Shown piece by piece: positions 49,801 through 62,403 of a DNA stretch of 64,000 nucleotides; within the stretch, counting starts at the first letter, position 1; each line of letters opens with the position of its first letter. The notes under the pieces were generated by a model. That model saw only the letters and a list, made by a program, of their open reading frames with translations. It had not been told where the DNA came from and did no database searches. The DNA comes from Purshia tridentata (taxonomy: Eukaryota; Streptophyta; Magnoliopsida; Rosales; Rosaceae). Both the position numbers and the translations under genes were made by a program. The stretch covers positions 1 to 64,000 of the forward strand of contig QANT01001927.1 of the NCBI GenBank assembly GCA_003254885.1. Direction: 5' to 3'.

Positions 49801-51363
49801 TTAAGAGACACAAACATATAAGTGAATAAATAAACAAACAAGCCCCCCATTTAACATTGTACTGAATTTACTCATTTTCATAATAAATTATAGAGATATA
49901 ATCAGGTGTCTACATCACCTTAGCTGCATTCTGTCCACAATTTTGTGCTCCGGAAACAAGATCTACATTTATACTAGACTCCTTGACTCTTTCAGATATA
50001 AACCTAAGAAACTCTTCAGTCTTTTTATCATCTCTCTGATTGGCTTCAGATTCAATCAGTTGAAGTGAACTTGAAGGCAGATTCCCTACGGCTTGATCCA
50101 ATGATGCAAGGGCTTCACTCGTTGTCCTGCCATCAATAAAATCATGCACTTCTGTATTGGATTCTTTGCAGGCAGTAAAACCTCTGTGTGACAACCGAGG
50201 CACTTGATTAACATGCTGCAAGAGTAAATCAGAATAAATTGTACAGTACGCATCAGCAGGATCAGCCACCAGATATTCATCAACACTGGCTGGAGGACTG
50301 CACAACTGGACCTCCTTCTCAAAACAAGGATTCTGGACTGCAGTTGTATTACATTGTTTGTAAACATCCCTGTAAACATGTAGGAAAATATTGCAATTGA
50401 AAGGGAAAGGTTATCAGGTTGATCAAGTTGGAAAAAAGAGATTATACTAACAGGGGGAATATGTAATCTAATGCAGTATCATAAACCATAATGGCCCAAT
50501 CAGAATGCAATAGATTTGTGATAAAATTAAGACATCTCACACCTTCCCAAGAAACTGGTTTCTCGCTGCGTAGCAATATGGGGAGATGCAAACACAACTG
50601 GTGGGGTTGGCAAATTAGTTTCCAATAATCTTCCTGTAAAACTTGCTCCCTTTGCTGTATCTATAGGAGAGAGATTGCTCAGGAAATTCGAGAGAGGGGA
50701 CTCCTACAATTTACATAAGCACAGATAAGGAACTTAGCCCCATTATTCAATAAGTCAAAGAAAAGCAGCACTTAAAAAAGGAACGGTGAGCACCAGAACT
50801 TGCCTAGGCCATAGGATACCACTATATGAGGAGTGATATGATATGGTATTAATGATGTTCACAAAGCCTGCTTATTTCGGGCATCAATTTATTCTCTTTT
50901 TAAAAAAAATAAAAGAAAGAAGGTCATCCTCAAAACTTTTGAAATCCTATGAACTTGCATAAGTGAAGTATTGACAACAAGCTCCAATCACAAAAATATC
51001 CATTTCTTCGAAAGCAAAACATTAAATTCTACATCTAGAGCAACCTAAAAAGGAAGTCTCTGAAAAGTACAAAAAATGGCAATGCTTCATCACACAATTT
51101 TTAAGTCCCAAAAGTTGAAATAAAGTTTTTATATTTTGGTTTTTGTTTTTAATTGAAGACAAAGAAGAAAAAATAAAAGGAAAAATAAAAAGTGAGAAAA
51201 AATAGATGATAAATTGGGAAAGGGAAGATAATTTATAATAGAAAAACCACCTTAACTCTCATTTCTTCCTTACCTATCTCAGATGTCATTTCCCTCCCCC
51301 TTTCTCCTATAACCTTTTCCCTCTATCTCTTTAACTGAAAACCGAAAAAAAAAAAAAAAAAAN

Positions 51364-51402
<39 letters not shown>

Positions 51403-51900
51403 ACCAAACGACTCTAAAGAAGCAAAACATTAAAACTCTACCCGAAAATTCTCCAAAAATCAGGCTTTAAATCCCACTTGCCACCAGAGCTAAACCAAAC
51501 CCAGTTGCTAAGAACCATTGAAATCCCACACTCTCAGGCTACCACCAAACTTTCCCATAAAAAAAACTAATGCTCGTTTTAATCGCTGCAAGAGAATGGT
51601 AAACTGATAACAAAAATAAAGATACATATTACGCCATTAGTTAGGTGAAAAGTAATTTGTTTTTTTTATCGCTCAATTTTCTTGGCAGCCAAACTCAACA
51701 ACTTCCAAAATGAAATGATCTTGATCTGAACCCCACTCGATCAAAGCGATTACCAAGAAGTTTTGAAAACATATTAAAATCAAAAAGAAAATGAAGCCGT
51801 AGAGAGCATAATTAGAGTTGAACAAAATAGTTACTTGCACAGGTGGCGACGAGGAAGATGACGTGGCGGCGATTCGATTGGTTTCAGGAGAACGATCCAT
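45767..51900 (-). CDS. TSO1/TCX-type CXC-domain (tesmin-like) DNA-binding protein
   Basis: Ten exons on the minus strand give 851 residues: 51835-51900, 50543-50703, 49919-50369, 49692-49787, 48375-49075, 48215-48283, 47651-47834, 47467-47565, 47153-47219, 45767-46428. The N-terminal word [13 protein letters not shown] is typical of TSO1/TCX2. Two cysteine-rich CXC domains follow: [19 protein letters not shown] (from 502) and [18 protein letters not shown] (from 591), joined by the conserved [12 protein letters not shown] linker. CXC domains bind TTYGAA-type DNA. Plant members work in DREAM-type complexes that control cell division in meristems and stomatal lineage. The tail is Ser-rich. The fifth intron (48284-48374) uses a GC donor, AG/GCAAGT, which is the only choice that keeps frame and the [12 protein letters not shown] join. 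Introns 4 and 6 carry microsatellite and minisatellite DNA. Confidence 0.94.
46811..46856. repeat. (TC)n(AC)n microsatellite in TCX intron 9
   Basis: A CT run interrupted once passes into CACACA. It lies within the last intron of the minus-strand TCX gene. Confidence 0.9.
47864..47999. repeat. 28-bp minisatellite in TCX intron 6
   Basis: Five tandem units resemble AACTGTATGAGCCTGTATTC plus TCAACAAG (28, 28, 28, 25 and 27 bp). On the minus strand they end about 30 bp before the acceptor at 47835, so they occupy the usual branch-point zone of this intron. Confidence 0.85.
49501..49562. repeat. AT/AC microsatellite with perfect inverted ends, TCX intron 4
   Basis: GTAGAAGAATATA at the left is mirrored as TATATTCTTCTAC at the right, with a long (AT)n-(AC)n core between. 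The whole could form a hairpin of about 60 bp. Confidence 0.8.
51363..51363. other. Undetermined base inside a poly-A tract
   Basis: The N sits within about 50 A residues in intron 1 of the TCX gene. Tract length here should not be trusted. Confidence 0.7.
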
Positions 51901-52189
51901 GTTGAGAAGAAATTATTTAAACTTGATGGGTCTATCTCTGCATCACCGAGAAAGTGAGAGAAAGTTTTTGGTTGGGATTTTCTCGTCAAAGTGACGACAC
52001 CTCCACAGCATTCAAGCAGTCATCATCGTACTTGGAACCACGCTTTTTGAACTATAACCAAAGCGGGAACTAGGAACAAGCGCCGTACGCTGTTCCGACC
52101 CCCACGTGTTTTCCATTCATGGACTCTGGGTTATTATTGGGCCATTGGGCTAGTGAAGAATTTGGGTCTTAAATTTCCTAGGCCTTGGA

Positions 52190-53457
52190 GCTCAAGTTAT
52201 GTTATTAGTTGTAGATATTCTAAATCAACCCTCTCAATTGCTAAGTTGACCCTCACAACTCTTCTTTTTTTTCCAACTTTACCCCAAAGTCCCCAATCCA
52301 ATCCCACCCCTTGTCACCAACTTATTGTCAATCACAGTCTCACCTCGCTCCTCCTCTATTTCTCTCTTAGGGCCTTTCTAGTCAAACAAAAAGAAGATGA
52401 GACTTCCACATCAAAAGTCGTCCACTTATGATTTAGAGGTTGATAAGGTTGTCAATCTCCCTTATCCTTACAACTTGAGAGTGAGCTTGAAAAACATAAA
52501 AGGCAAAAGCTCAATTTAGACACTCAATTATTGAGGGTATTTCAATTACATCCATCAACTATAAAATAATTCATCAACATACCCCATCTAAAATTTAAAT
52601 TGAAAAAAAAAAAAAGAACTCCTTTCCTTTATCTACCATTCTCCCCCTCCTACNTCCTTTCCTTTATCTACCATTCTCCCCCTCCTACTATCTCTCTCTC
52701 ATCCTTCTTTTCGACCAACCCTCCCAATCCTACCCACACCCGCATCTGCACCCGTCGGACCTTGCCAACCCCATCGCCGATCCTCCCCGACCTCCTATCT
52801 CTTCTTTTTCTATCTTTTCTCTTTCTTCCTTCTCTTTGGCCACCCCTCCCACCACCCTAAGTCAAGCCCATCAAAACCAAAGTTTGGCACCTACATCGTC
52901 AACGTTGCAAAGAAGAACCCACCACCCATGTGTAGTTGGCTATGACAGATGAGAGAAAGGAAGTTGGAGGAGGTCAGGAGAGAAGGGGAGGGGTTCAATT
53001 CTGTTCAGTTGGAAGGGGTGGCTGAAGAGAGGGAAAAAGGAGGGAGAGTGAAAGAGAAGGCTAGGTTGGGAGGGGTGTTCGAAGAAAGGGAAAAGAGAAA
53101 GAGGGAAAAGAAAGAAGGAAAAGAGTTAAAAAGGACAAAGTTCCATTTTTCAATATAAATTTTAGATAAGATATGTGTTTTAAGTATTTATAATTAATGA
53201 ATGAAATTAAAACATTTTTATTATTTGAGTGTCTAAATTAAATTTTTACCAACATAAAAGAGTGGAAGGAAAAAGAAAAAGATGGAGATAAAATATCTCA
53301 AGAGTGAAATCAACAATTACATTGGGGTCGAGTTGGAGATTTGGAATTTCTCATTATTTCGTAAATTTTGTCACTTTTCTTATCATTAGGGTGGAATTGG
53401 AAAATAAATGGAGGGTCAACTTAGCAATTGAGGGGTTCAAGAAGAATGTCCACATTG
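52190..53457. mobile_element. Nested inverted-repeat (foldback/TIR) element between TCX and PWP2
   Basis: The outer ends carry CTCAATTGCTAAGTTGACCCTC (left about 52225-52250; right, inverted, about 53411-53435) within a match of about 50 bp. Inside, a second pair of inverted repeats of about 85-90 bp lies at about 52511-52600 and 53150-53246, both starting 'aatttagacactcaa' and reaching 'atctaaaattta'. The core has a CT-rich left arm and a GA-rich right arm that are partly complementary (for example 'ctttcttcc...ccacccctccc' against 'gggaggggtg...gaagaaag'). No transposase is visible. It looks like two nested non-autonomous TIR elements or one large foldback element. Confidence 0.6.
52654..52654. 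other. Undetermined base flanked by an exact 33-bp duplication
   Basis: 'tcctttcctttatctaccat' and its continuation to 'ccccctcctac' occur directly before and directly after the N. An unmerged overlap of two reads is the simplest explanation. Confidence 0.75.
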
Positions 53458-53460
53458 GTT

Positions 53461-53514
53461 AAACCCTAACATTTCTTCCTTTTTATTTTTTTTTTAAAAT
53501 GGGATAAACCCTAA
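53461..53514 (+). promoter_or_regulatory. Two telo-boxes upstream of PWP2
   Basis: AAACCCTAA occurs at 53461-53469 and again at 53506-53514, 134-187 bp before the PWP2 ATG. Telo-boxes are a known hallmark of plant ribosomal-protein and ribosome-biogenesis promoters, which fits the gene downstream. Confidence 0.65.
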
Positions 53515-53647
53515 CCTTTGAAACTAAAACCCTTACTAAATTCTCAACGTTCTTCCATACCTTGTTTGGTTGCAGAGGAAATTCTTCTTTAACTCGATCC
53601 CTTTACTTTCCCTGTGTTTGTCTCCGCAACCAAACTGAGAAAAAGCA

Positions 53648-56600
53648 ATGAACTTCAGGTTCCAGAACCTCCTCGGAGCTCCATACAGAGGAGGCAATGC
53701 CATAATCACCAACAACACCGAGCTTATCTCACCGGTGGGTAACAGAGTCTCCGTCACCGACCTCATCAAATCTCAAACCCTAACCCTACCCGTCCAATCG
53801 TCCTCCAACATCTCCCGAATCGCTGCCTCGCCGGATGGTGTGTTCCTCTTCACCGTCGATGAGAACCTCCGCTGCCTCTTCATCAACCTTCGCCAGCGCG
53901 TGGTCCTCCACCGCATTTCTTTTAAGAAACCCGTCGGTGCCGTCAAATTCAGTCCCGACGGTAAGCATATTGCGGTCGCCACGGGTAAGTTGGTCCAAAT
54001 TTGGAGGTCTCCTGGTTTCAGGAAAGAGTTTTTTCCGTTTGAATTGGTTAGGACTTTCTCTGATTGTGATGATAAGGTTTCGGCTTTGGAGTGGAGTCCC
54101 GACTCGAGTTATTTGCTAGCTGGGTCGAAAGATTTGACGGCGAGATTGTATTGTATGAAAAAATTGAAATTGGGTGGGATTAGGAATAAGCCATTTATGT
54201 TTTTGAGTCACAGAGATACAGTTGTGGGTGTGTTTTTTGGTATTGATAAGAAAACCAATAGGGTATGCAATATTTATACGGTTGCACGAGATTGTTATAT
54301 GTTTAGCTGGGGTTTGAGTGGCAATGAAGGTGAAGTTGATGGAATGGATGTTTCGGAGGAGCCTCCCTCTCCAGGTACACCAAATAGGGATGGTGAAGGG
54401 AATGTGGAAGGTGATGGAAATGGTGATGTGAAGAAAAGGAAGAAATATGAAGGCAAAGATGGTGACTTGGATGAAGAAGGTGGGTATTTGCTTAATAGGA
54501 AATGGGAGTTGTTGAGGAAGGACAATTTTATGCAGGCCCCGGCGAAGGTGACAGCATGTGATTATCATAGGGGGATTGATATGCTGGTTGTGGGGTTCTC
54601 AAATGGTGTGTTTGGATTGTATCAAATGCCTGATTTTGTGTGCATTCACTTATTGACAATATCCAGAGAGAAAATTACAACAGCAGTTTTTAATGAGCTT
54701 GGGAATTGGCTGACATTTGGGTGTGCAAAACTTGGACAGTTGCTTGTGTGGGAATGGCGGTCAGAGAGTTATATATTGAAGCAGCAGGGGCATTACTTTG
54801 ACGTCAATTGTCTTGCTTATTCACCGGATTCACAACTTTTAGCCACTGGAGCAGATGATAATAAAGTCAAGGTAAATGGGTTTTCAAGCATAAAGCTTTT
54901 TGTTAGAAGATACTGCTTTGAATGCAACTCTTAGTTCAAGTTTATCTGCTGTATATTTTTATTGTTTTTTATGATTTAAGAACGATGGGAATAATTTGTT
55001 AGCTATTTTATGCAGAGTCATATAGGGTCTCTACAATAGAAAGGTCTGTTGATGCATGCATTGGTTTGTGGTTCTTCAATATAATGACTATATTTTTTAT
55101 TTAATGCATTTGTTTTGGTTGTAGCATGTGCTGTCTTTAATAAAATGATAATTGAATTTTAAATTGACCATGGACGATGCAACTCACTCTTTCTGTTTGT
55201 TCAAATTTTACTTCTAGTAGGTCCATATCACTTTTATTACCTCATTTTAGTCTATAATCCCTGTGTTCAATGATTTGATAGCCATTTATGAAGTTTAGTA
55301 TTGCCTAGTGAGTTCAATTATGCATGACTGTTTGGCAGGGTATCTGATGTATTGATGTTGCATTACCTCACCCATTACATATCATGCCCAGTTGTATACA
55401 CAGTTCGTCAAAAATAATTGATCATTGGCATTATTCATGCATGTTGGAGGTTTAGAATTATATTCAACTTGGAAATGTGCAGATCATTAGATAATATTCT
55501 AGACATAATCTTATTATTTACGGATGTCAGTTTCTATCATATCCAGAGAGATAACTGTTTGGTTATGCAGGTGTGGACTGTCTCATCAGGCTTCTGTTTT
55601 ATAACATTTTCTGAGCACACTAATGCAATCACTGCACTCCACTTTATGGCTAACAACCATAGTCTCCTGAGTGCATCTCTGGATGGGACTGTTCGTGCAT
55701 GGGATTTGTTCCGTTATCGAAATTTTAGAACATTTACCACCCCTTCATCTAGGCAATTTGTTTCTTTGGCAGCAGATCAGAGTGGTGAAGTGATTTGTGC
55801 TGGAACTCTGGATTCTTTTGAGGTACTTTTTCCCCTAGCTCATAGGTTTTTGGAACTTTACTTTCAACATTTTAATTTGTCTTACCTGACATTTTTTCAA
55901 TGTTATGTATTCTAGATTTTTGTGTGGTCAATGAAGACAGGCCGTTTGTTGGACATTCTGAGTGGTCATGAAGGTCCTGTTCATGGTTTGGTGTTTTCTC
56001 CTACAAATGTGAGTTTACGATTGTCTGTGCTGGTTTATTATAGATTATGTAATGCTCTGTCTGGTTATTTCTACAATGCTTAAGTTGATTTCTATTTATG
56101 ATTTAAATTGTTTTCCTTATGTATATTTTGGTGTTGCTCACATGAGTGGCTCTTTTTGAGCACCTAGGCAATCTAACCACTGATATTTTAAGTGCTTGGG
56201 CGCCCTCACAAAGTTGCTCAGATGAGCAACTTTGTTTTTATCTTTTCATGCTTCAACTAAACGTTTATTTATAGTATTTGAGGATTTGATAGTTGTGGGA
56301 ACTTAATGAGATGTCTTCTTCCACATGTAGGCAATTTTAGCTTCATCATCATGGGACAGAACAGTTCGGTTGTGGGATGTTTTTGAAGGAAAAGGTGCTG
56401 TTGAAACATTTTCTCACACGCATGATGTTCTTACAGTGGTTTACCGTCCAGATGGAAAGCAGTTGGCTTGTAGCACATTAGATGGTCAAATTCATTTCTG
56501 GGACCCAATTGATGGGATACTAATGTATACCATTGAGGGTCGTAGGGATATTTCTGGAGGTCGTCTTATGACAGATCGTAGATCAGCTGCCAACTCAAGT

Positions 56601-59455
56601 TCAGGAAAATGCTTCACAACCTTGTGCTATTCTGCCGATGGTAGTTACATTTTAGCTGGGGGAAGTAGCAAATACATCTGTATGTATGATGTTGCTGATC
56701 AGGTTAGTTTGCTTACATGATACAGCTTTGAAGAAAATGCTCTGCACTCTAGTGTACCGAACTTTTATTTTTCACAAGTTTGTTTGCAAATTGTTGCTGG
56801 AACATCAAGACCTTAACATTAAGTCATATGCACATATATATTTTGGTTCTTTTCAAAGCTTTGAAGAAACTGCATGAAAATATTTTCGTTGATAGTTGGA
56901 TTTACAAGATTTCACCCATTTTACAACAATTGTTATATACATCAAAGCATAAGAAACTTTAGCCAACAGAAAAAATATTTAGTAGCTTGTATGCTATTCT
57001 TTATTATCTAGTCTTTCTGCCCTCTCGTTATGGAACTTGTACTTTTTCAGCAACTTTTTTCATGATTTCTAGCAGGGTTTCAAATGTATCCATTTCTTAT
57101 GAACTTACTTTTGATCTACACTTCTTTCTTAATCTTTGTTCAATACATCTTCTTGTTCTGTTGGCTATTGGTGAGCAGATTTAAAAACGATGTGATTGAC
57201 TTTAATAAGTGTCTAAAGTGTTACCTATCAAAAAAAGGGACATTGAAGTGGCTTAATAAAAAATACACTGTAGAGTTTATTAGGTCTGTCTCAAACTCCA
57301 ATGTTTTGAACTTCAGAGAATTGAGAAGGAACAGTTCTTCATAGTGTTTCTGTGCGGATTGGCTTTTGAACTTCATACTTGATATAGAGAGAAGGTAGTG
57401 AAAGGGGGAAAAAATACACACAGGTATAAAGCAGGTTCCAAACTTTGCACGGATTTGAATAGATTTCTCTTAAGTACAAGTCCATGTTCAGAAGATAGGG
57501 TCAAACATTTGACAAGAACTTTGATAAGAGCTGTACAACTTTCTCCCCCCTGTCCATCCACTGCTTTTGAGTGTTGAATGACTTATAAGCAGCTCTGTTT
57601 ATATCAGTTTTGAAATAATAGCTTGCTTGATTTTACTTTTGAATGCTTTTATCTTGTACAAATATCGGAATATGTTCCTTGGGTAGAATTTCTCTCCCCC
57701 CGAAGTTGATATAATCAAGCTTTTTTCTACAACAATTATCTATACTTTATTGTCTTCATTGTTTATGTTTGGGTGCTCGTTTGCATCCCTTGTCTGGCTC
57801 AGTGCCTCACTGGGTTTCATGGTCTTTAAACTGTATCTAGCTTGTAATGGTTCTCTTTTGCTTCGTTGTTTTTAAACTTCAAACAATTAGATGTATTGAT
57901 GCATTGGATTTATTTTCACAGGTATTGCTGCGCAGGTTTCAAATAACTCACAATCTATCTTTGGATGGAGTTCTTGACTTCTTAAACTCAAAGAATATGA
58001 CAGATGCTGGCCCACTGGATTTAATTGATGATGATAACAGTGATACAGAAGAAGGTGTTGACAAACAAACCCGGGGGAAGTTGGGTTATGACTTACCAGG
58101 GTCCATGCCTAATCGTGGAAGGCCCATTGTTAGAACAAAATGCCTGAGAATTGCACCCACTGGTCGAAGCTTCTCAGCAGCTACAACGGAGGGGGTTTTA
58201 GTTTATTCAATTGATGATTCCTTTATCTTTGACCCAACTGATCTTGACATAGATGTCACCCCGGAGGTACTTGTTGAAACTTTGAAATATTACAAACTTC
58301 TTAGAAATACCATTGCTTCTGATAAAAAAGCTGTCGTGACAGAAATTAGGTCTTCGCATAATTACTTTTACAAATGCAGCATAATGGATGACTGAAATGA
58401 CATTAAGACAACTAATCAATCAGATTTTCTCTTGGTTTAGTAAAAGGGTATTGAATTTAGACACCCAAATTTGCTCATTAAGTCCCTCTACTCAGTTTAC
58501 TTACTAAATAAACATCTTTAAATTCTCTCTTCTCTCAGTATATCCCCCCTAATGGCATAATTGCTCCAATTAAATGCCAATTTTTGTAAGCTTCAATTTT
58601 TTTCTGATAAAAAATGGAACAAAACTGGCCAGTGTTGGCTGCCTCTGAACATAGAGGACATGCCATGGATGCCTGGAACAGAGGTTTCCATGGCGCCTCT
58701 GCTCCAAGTCAGGGGGAGGGGGATTAGGATAATGGCAGCGACCAGAGAGAGAGAGGGAGGGAAGAGAGAGAAAATTTTAATCAGTTTGTCCTTGAATATC
58801 ATTTGACCCAAGGTTAAAATGGGTATTACAATGTTTACTAAAGGGGGAACTTACTGTGAATTTAAGGGTCTTCTTAGTATTGGTGGGATCTCAACTATTC
58901 AATTTGTTTTTATCTTTTTGTTTTCTGATTGCATTATTCCACAGGCAGTTGATGCAGCACTCAATGAAGACCAACTAAGCAGAGCTTTAATCCTTAGTCT
59001 TCGATTAAATGAAGACGCTCTGATTAAAAAATGTATTTTTGCTGTTAATCCGATAGACATCCCTGCTGTTGCCTCATCAATCCCTCACAGATATCTGCAA
59101 AGGTTAATAGAAGCATTTGCAGATCTTTTAGAAAGCTGCCCGCATTTGGAGTTCATACTTCGGTGGTGTCAGGTATTTTCTTTCGGCTTCCATTTTTGTT
59201 CAGTTTAGATGCTGTAAACCTTTTACAGCGGCATTGTTTTAAATAGAGATCTCACAAATGGTTTATGATTGGTCTGTCTTGCAGGAGCTCTGCAAAGCTC
59301 ATGGTAACTCTATTCAACAAAATTCTCGAAATCTACTTCCTGCTTTAAAATCCTTGCAGAAGGCAATGACCAGAACACATCAGGATTTGGCAGATACATG
59401 TTCTTCCAACGAATATATGCTTCGATATTTATGTTCAGGAAACTCCAAGAAATGA
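53648..59455 (+). CDS. PWP2: Periodic tryptophan protein 2 (UTP-B subunit of the SSU processome)
   Basis: Seven exons give 894 residues, the usual family length: 53648-54871, 55571-55822, 55916-56008, 56331-56702, 57922-58266, 58945-59172, 59285-59455. The start MNFRFQNLLGAPYRGGN is the conserved PWP2 N-terminus. WD40 repeats fill about residues 50-690, seen as ISRIAASPDG, AVKFSPDGKHIAVATG, LAYSPDSQLLATGADDNKVK, LLSASLDGTVRAWDLF and ILASSSWDRTVRLWDV. A charged acidic insert with a basic KKRKK patch lies near 230-285. The C-terminal Utp12-type helical domain spans about 763-875 (QLSRALILSLRLNEDALIKK). The protein acts in the nucleolus in early 18S rRNA processing. Large introns 4 and 5 show no embedded gene. 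Confidence 0.97.
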
Positions 59456-60192
59456 AATGCTGCTGCGCACCTTCTCAAAACTTTCAGAGTAAGGATTTAA
59501 TGTTTGCATCAGGGCAGAACATAGAAAGGATTAAGAGGGGCCATGGCCCTTGCATACTCTTGGAACAGAAAAAAAAAAAAAAAACAAAGTCACTTTACCT
59601 GATAGAATAGCAATGCGTTTGATCATATGTGTCATTTGTAAAAACTTTATGTTAGTCTAATTTCTATTTTCTTATTCTTGATGTCTCTCTTAGGATAAAT
59701 TGCTTTTGAGCTTAAGTGCTGTTTTTTTTTCTTCCACTCCTTCTTGATACTTAAATTGGAAAAGTATTTTATAGTGATAGTTCTGCTCTAAAACCAAACC
59801 AACTTTTGCCCACCTCTAGTGGAAGGAGGTGGTGCACACACCTGAGTCGAAACGAGTCTACACACCTTCTGACTCCAACTGTTAATTCATCTTCTGCTCA
59901 ATAGTTTAATTTCAATTATCCTTGTCCAAATGAAAACTCCATAGTGGAACGAGATCTTAACCCTACCACCAACCAATGTATAGAGAAATAAAATCTTACA
60001 CGAATACTTGATATATTGCACGCAGCCATGCAGGTGAAAGGAGAATAATACGTGACATAATTTATTGCTCTATTAAATATCAAATTACGTTTATTAGCTC
60101 AAAGGATACATAATCACAAATGTTATCATCTTTTAGCAACAATAAAATATCAACAGGATGATATTTAATCTACACTCTTCAAATTCAACAAC
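59456..60192. other. Convergent 3' regions of PWP2 and GRXS15
   Basis: This is non-coding. A poly-A run lies at about 59570-59584. No other gene or repeat is recognised. Confidence 0.7.
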
Positions 60193-62402
60193 TTATTCAG
60201 ACTTCTCTTGATTGACTGCAACATCCTGAAGCTTTTCCTTCAACTCACCAGTCTACACAGACAGACCACAAATATAAAACAATGCATTTCCTGAATTTTA
60301 AAACACCAATAAAAAATAACTTAATTTTATAAGGACTAACCTGATGCATGTTGAGAATAATATCTGACCCTCCAATGAACTCCCCCTTGATGAATATCTG
60401 TGGAAACGTTGGCCAGTTGCTTCACAGGTAAAAAAGAAAGATTAAAAAATGACTCCAAGTCGATAATTAAAATTTGAGAGGCCAAAATGACTGCTAAGTT
60501 TATCATAACCAATAGTCCTGTTGATGGACAACAAACAAAATTTGAAATAATTTCGGCCTCAAATTTTTAGATGTTACTCAAATACAATCTCAAGGTGAAA
60601 AGAGGGACACCTCTTCTGTTTAATACAATTTGCACAGTCCTTGACTGAACCAAGGGCGAGGAACTCCTATGAATAGTGATGAGTAGTTATAGTGAAATCT
60701 CAAATCATCACCTTTACTAAATAAAATATTTATTTGCCTTTTTTCGTGGGAAACCTTTGCAAATACGCCAGAAAGAGTTAACTTACCTAAAGGCTTTTAC
60801 AGCAGTTTTCAGCTCAGGGTCTTCCAATATATTTCTAGCACTCAAAGGAACATCTGCAATGTCCAAAATTATCAGAAGAAAATAGCTAGCATACATGTAT
60901 AGTCAGTATCAGAAATTAACAAGTAGAATAACAATATACATATAATGTATATGAACAGTCCAGGAGACACTGTCCAGCAGAATTTAGTAACTAAAAATTT
61001 TGAATGAGAATTTTGTGTGTATCCTTAAGTTGTACCCAGGATCCTTCCAAGTGAGAGAGAAACTGTTCCCAGAACATATGACCAGTTTTTTTCAAAGTTC
61101 ATCAGAATTTCTGATCGAACTACCCATTGAATTAAATTTATAACAAGACTTGAGAAATAAAACAGATAAGAAGAGCTTGACATAAACATAATTCACCCTG
61201 TAAGTATAAACATACTTCACCCTGTAAGTAAACTTGAAAAGAAAACAAATTCATTATGTAAGTCACTGTACCCAAAACAGTCTACTTCATGCTGAATTAC
61301 TTTACAACCCGAAATATGCCTTGCTATGTTTTAGCCATTACTGATATTTTTAATTGATTTAGACAAAACTTACACTTTTCTATGCAGTAAGCATCATATC
61401 AGCCTGTGTTTATATGTCGAAATTGTCAACCCATTTAGATGTCTATCTTTAGCTAAAAGCCCTTTCATTGTGATGGCAAAAAGAACAATCATGAAAATGG
61501 TGAATATCACTATGGTTTTTTAGTTACTTTTGTTCGTCCATGTAAATTTGATCGCTAAGAGAACTTAACAAAGCAATAAATGACAGTTAAAGTACTATAA
61601 ATGTCACAATACTTACTGTAGTGTCTCAACACTCTTACTGCAAGTGAGCTGAATCCACATTGAGGAAGATCAGGCACTCCTTTCATGTAAAGCATTACAG
61701 GGTTGTCCTTGATATCCTACACCAGAAACAGGCCAGAATCAATTAACTTAAAGAACAATGAACCTTTGGTCTTGATGACAAACGGGACGCAGAGCTCATA
61801 TTAAAAAGATTCATTTGGCAAATACCAACCTGCTCAACAAGGTCCTTCAAGGTAAGGCCAGAACTCTCAAGCTTCTTAGTAGGTTTAAAATCATCATGTG
61901 TGTCGGGATCATTAGGCACGGTGTTCAAGTGTCTCATTCCATGGAGATAAGAGGACCCAGAAACCTGCTACCAATTTAACGAAACAATTACCTTTTATCG
62001 TTAGTAAGTATGAAGTACATATAAACATGAACTGAAAATTCAAAGACATGATGGGTTAATGTGATATTAATACACAGCCAGTAATGCAAACATATATGTT
62101 TCAAACACATATAATCCAATCATTCTGTTCTGAAACATGTTCCCCATTCAAGCCCTACCGACCAATAGTTTTGGGTTTAGCTTCATTTGAGCTAAAACAC
62201 TCTTGGGTTTTGCATTTTATTATGTAATACTTCTAGTGGGAGTAAGAAAACCGCTACCCAAATGTGGGAAACCTGAAAATTGATAGTGAGAAATAGCAAA
62301 GGAAAAGACTCTGAGACTTACAATTGTGGTTGAACGAGTAGCTGGGAGGCCTGAAAATGAAATGCCCTTGAAGACCAAATTTGAAAATGACCTTATTGCC
62401 AT
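60193..62402 (-). CDS. GRXS15: Monothiol glutaredoxin S15, mitochondrial (CGFS type)
   Basis: Six coding exons on the minus strand give 173 residues: 62322-62402, 61830-61964, 61617-61716, 60787-60853, 60341-60419, 60193-60252. The first 35 or so residues ([16 protein letters not shown]..., Ser/Arg/Leu-rich) form a mitochondrial presequence. The glutaredoxin fold carries Cys92 in [13 protein letters not shown], plus [28 protein letters not shown] and the glutathione-binding GGSD loop. CGFS glutaredoxins bind and pass on [2Fe-2S] clusters in mitochondrial iron-sulfur assembly. The ATG at 62402 is chosen because a splice acceptor (ATTCACAG) ends one base before it. A leader intron probably runs from a donor at 62556 (CTTCAG/GTAAAT) to 62404. 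Confidence 0.96.
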
Positions 62403-62403
62403 G

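Noticed and set aside
52600-53158. Open frames in the CT-rich and GA-rich arms upstream of PWP2
   Set aside because: They are low-complexity translations (Pro/Ser/Leu or Arg/Glu/Gly runs) of the inverted-repeat element, and one crosses an N.
54116-54568. Minus-strand frame of 150 codons within PWP2
   Set aside because: It is the antisense of PWP2 WD40-coding sequence, with biased His/Thr/Ile content and no family match.
58440-58940. Possible extra PWP2 exon in intron 5
   Set aside because: The last coding exon boundary at 58266 joins 58945 in frame with the conserved VTPE/AVDAALNEDQ sequence, leaving no room for another exon.
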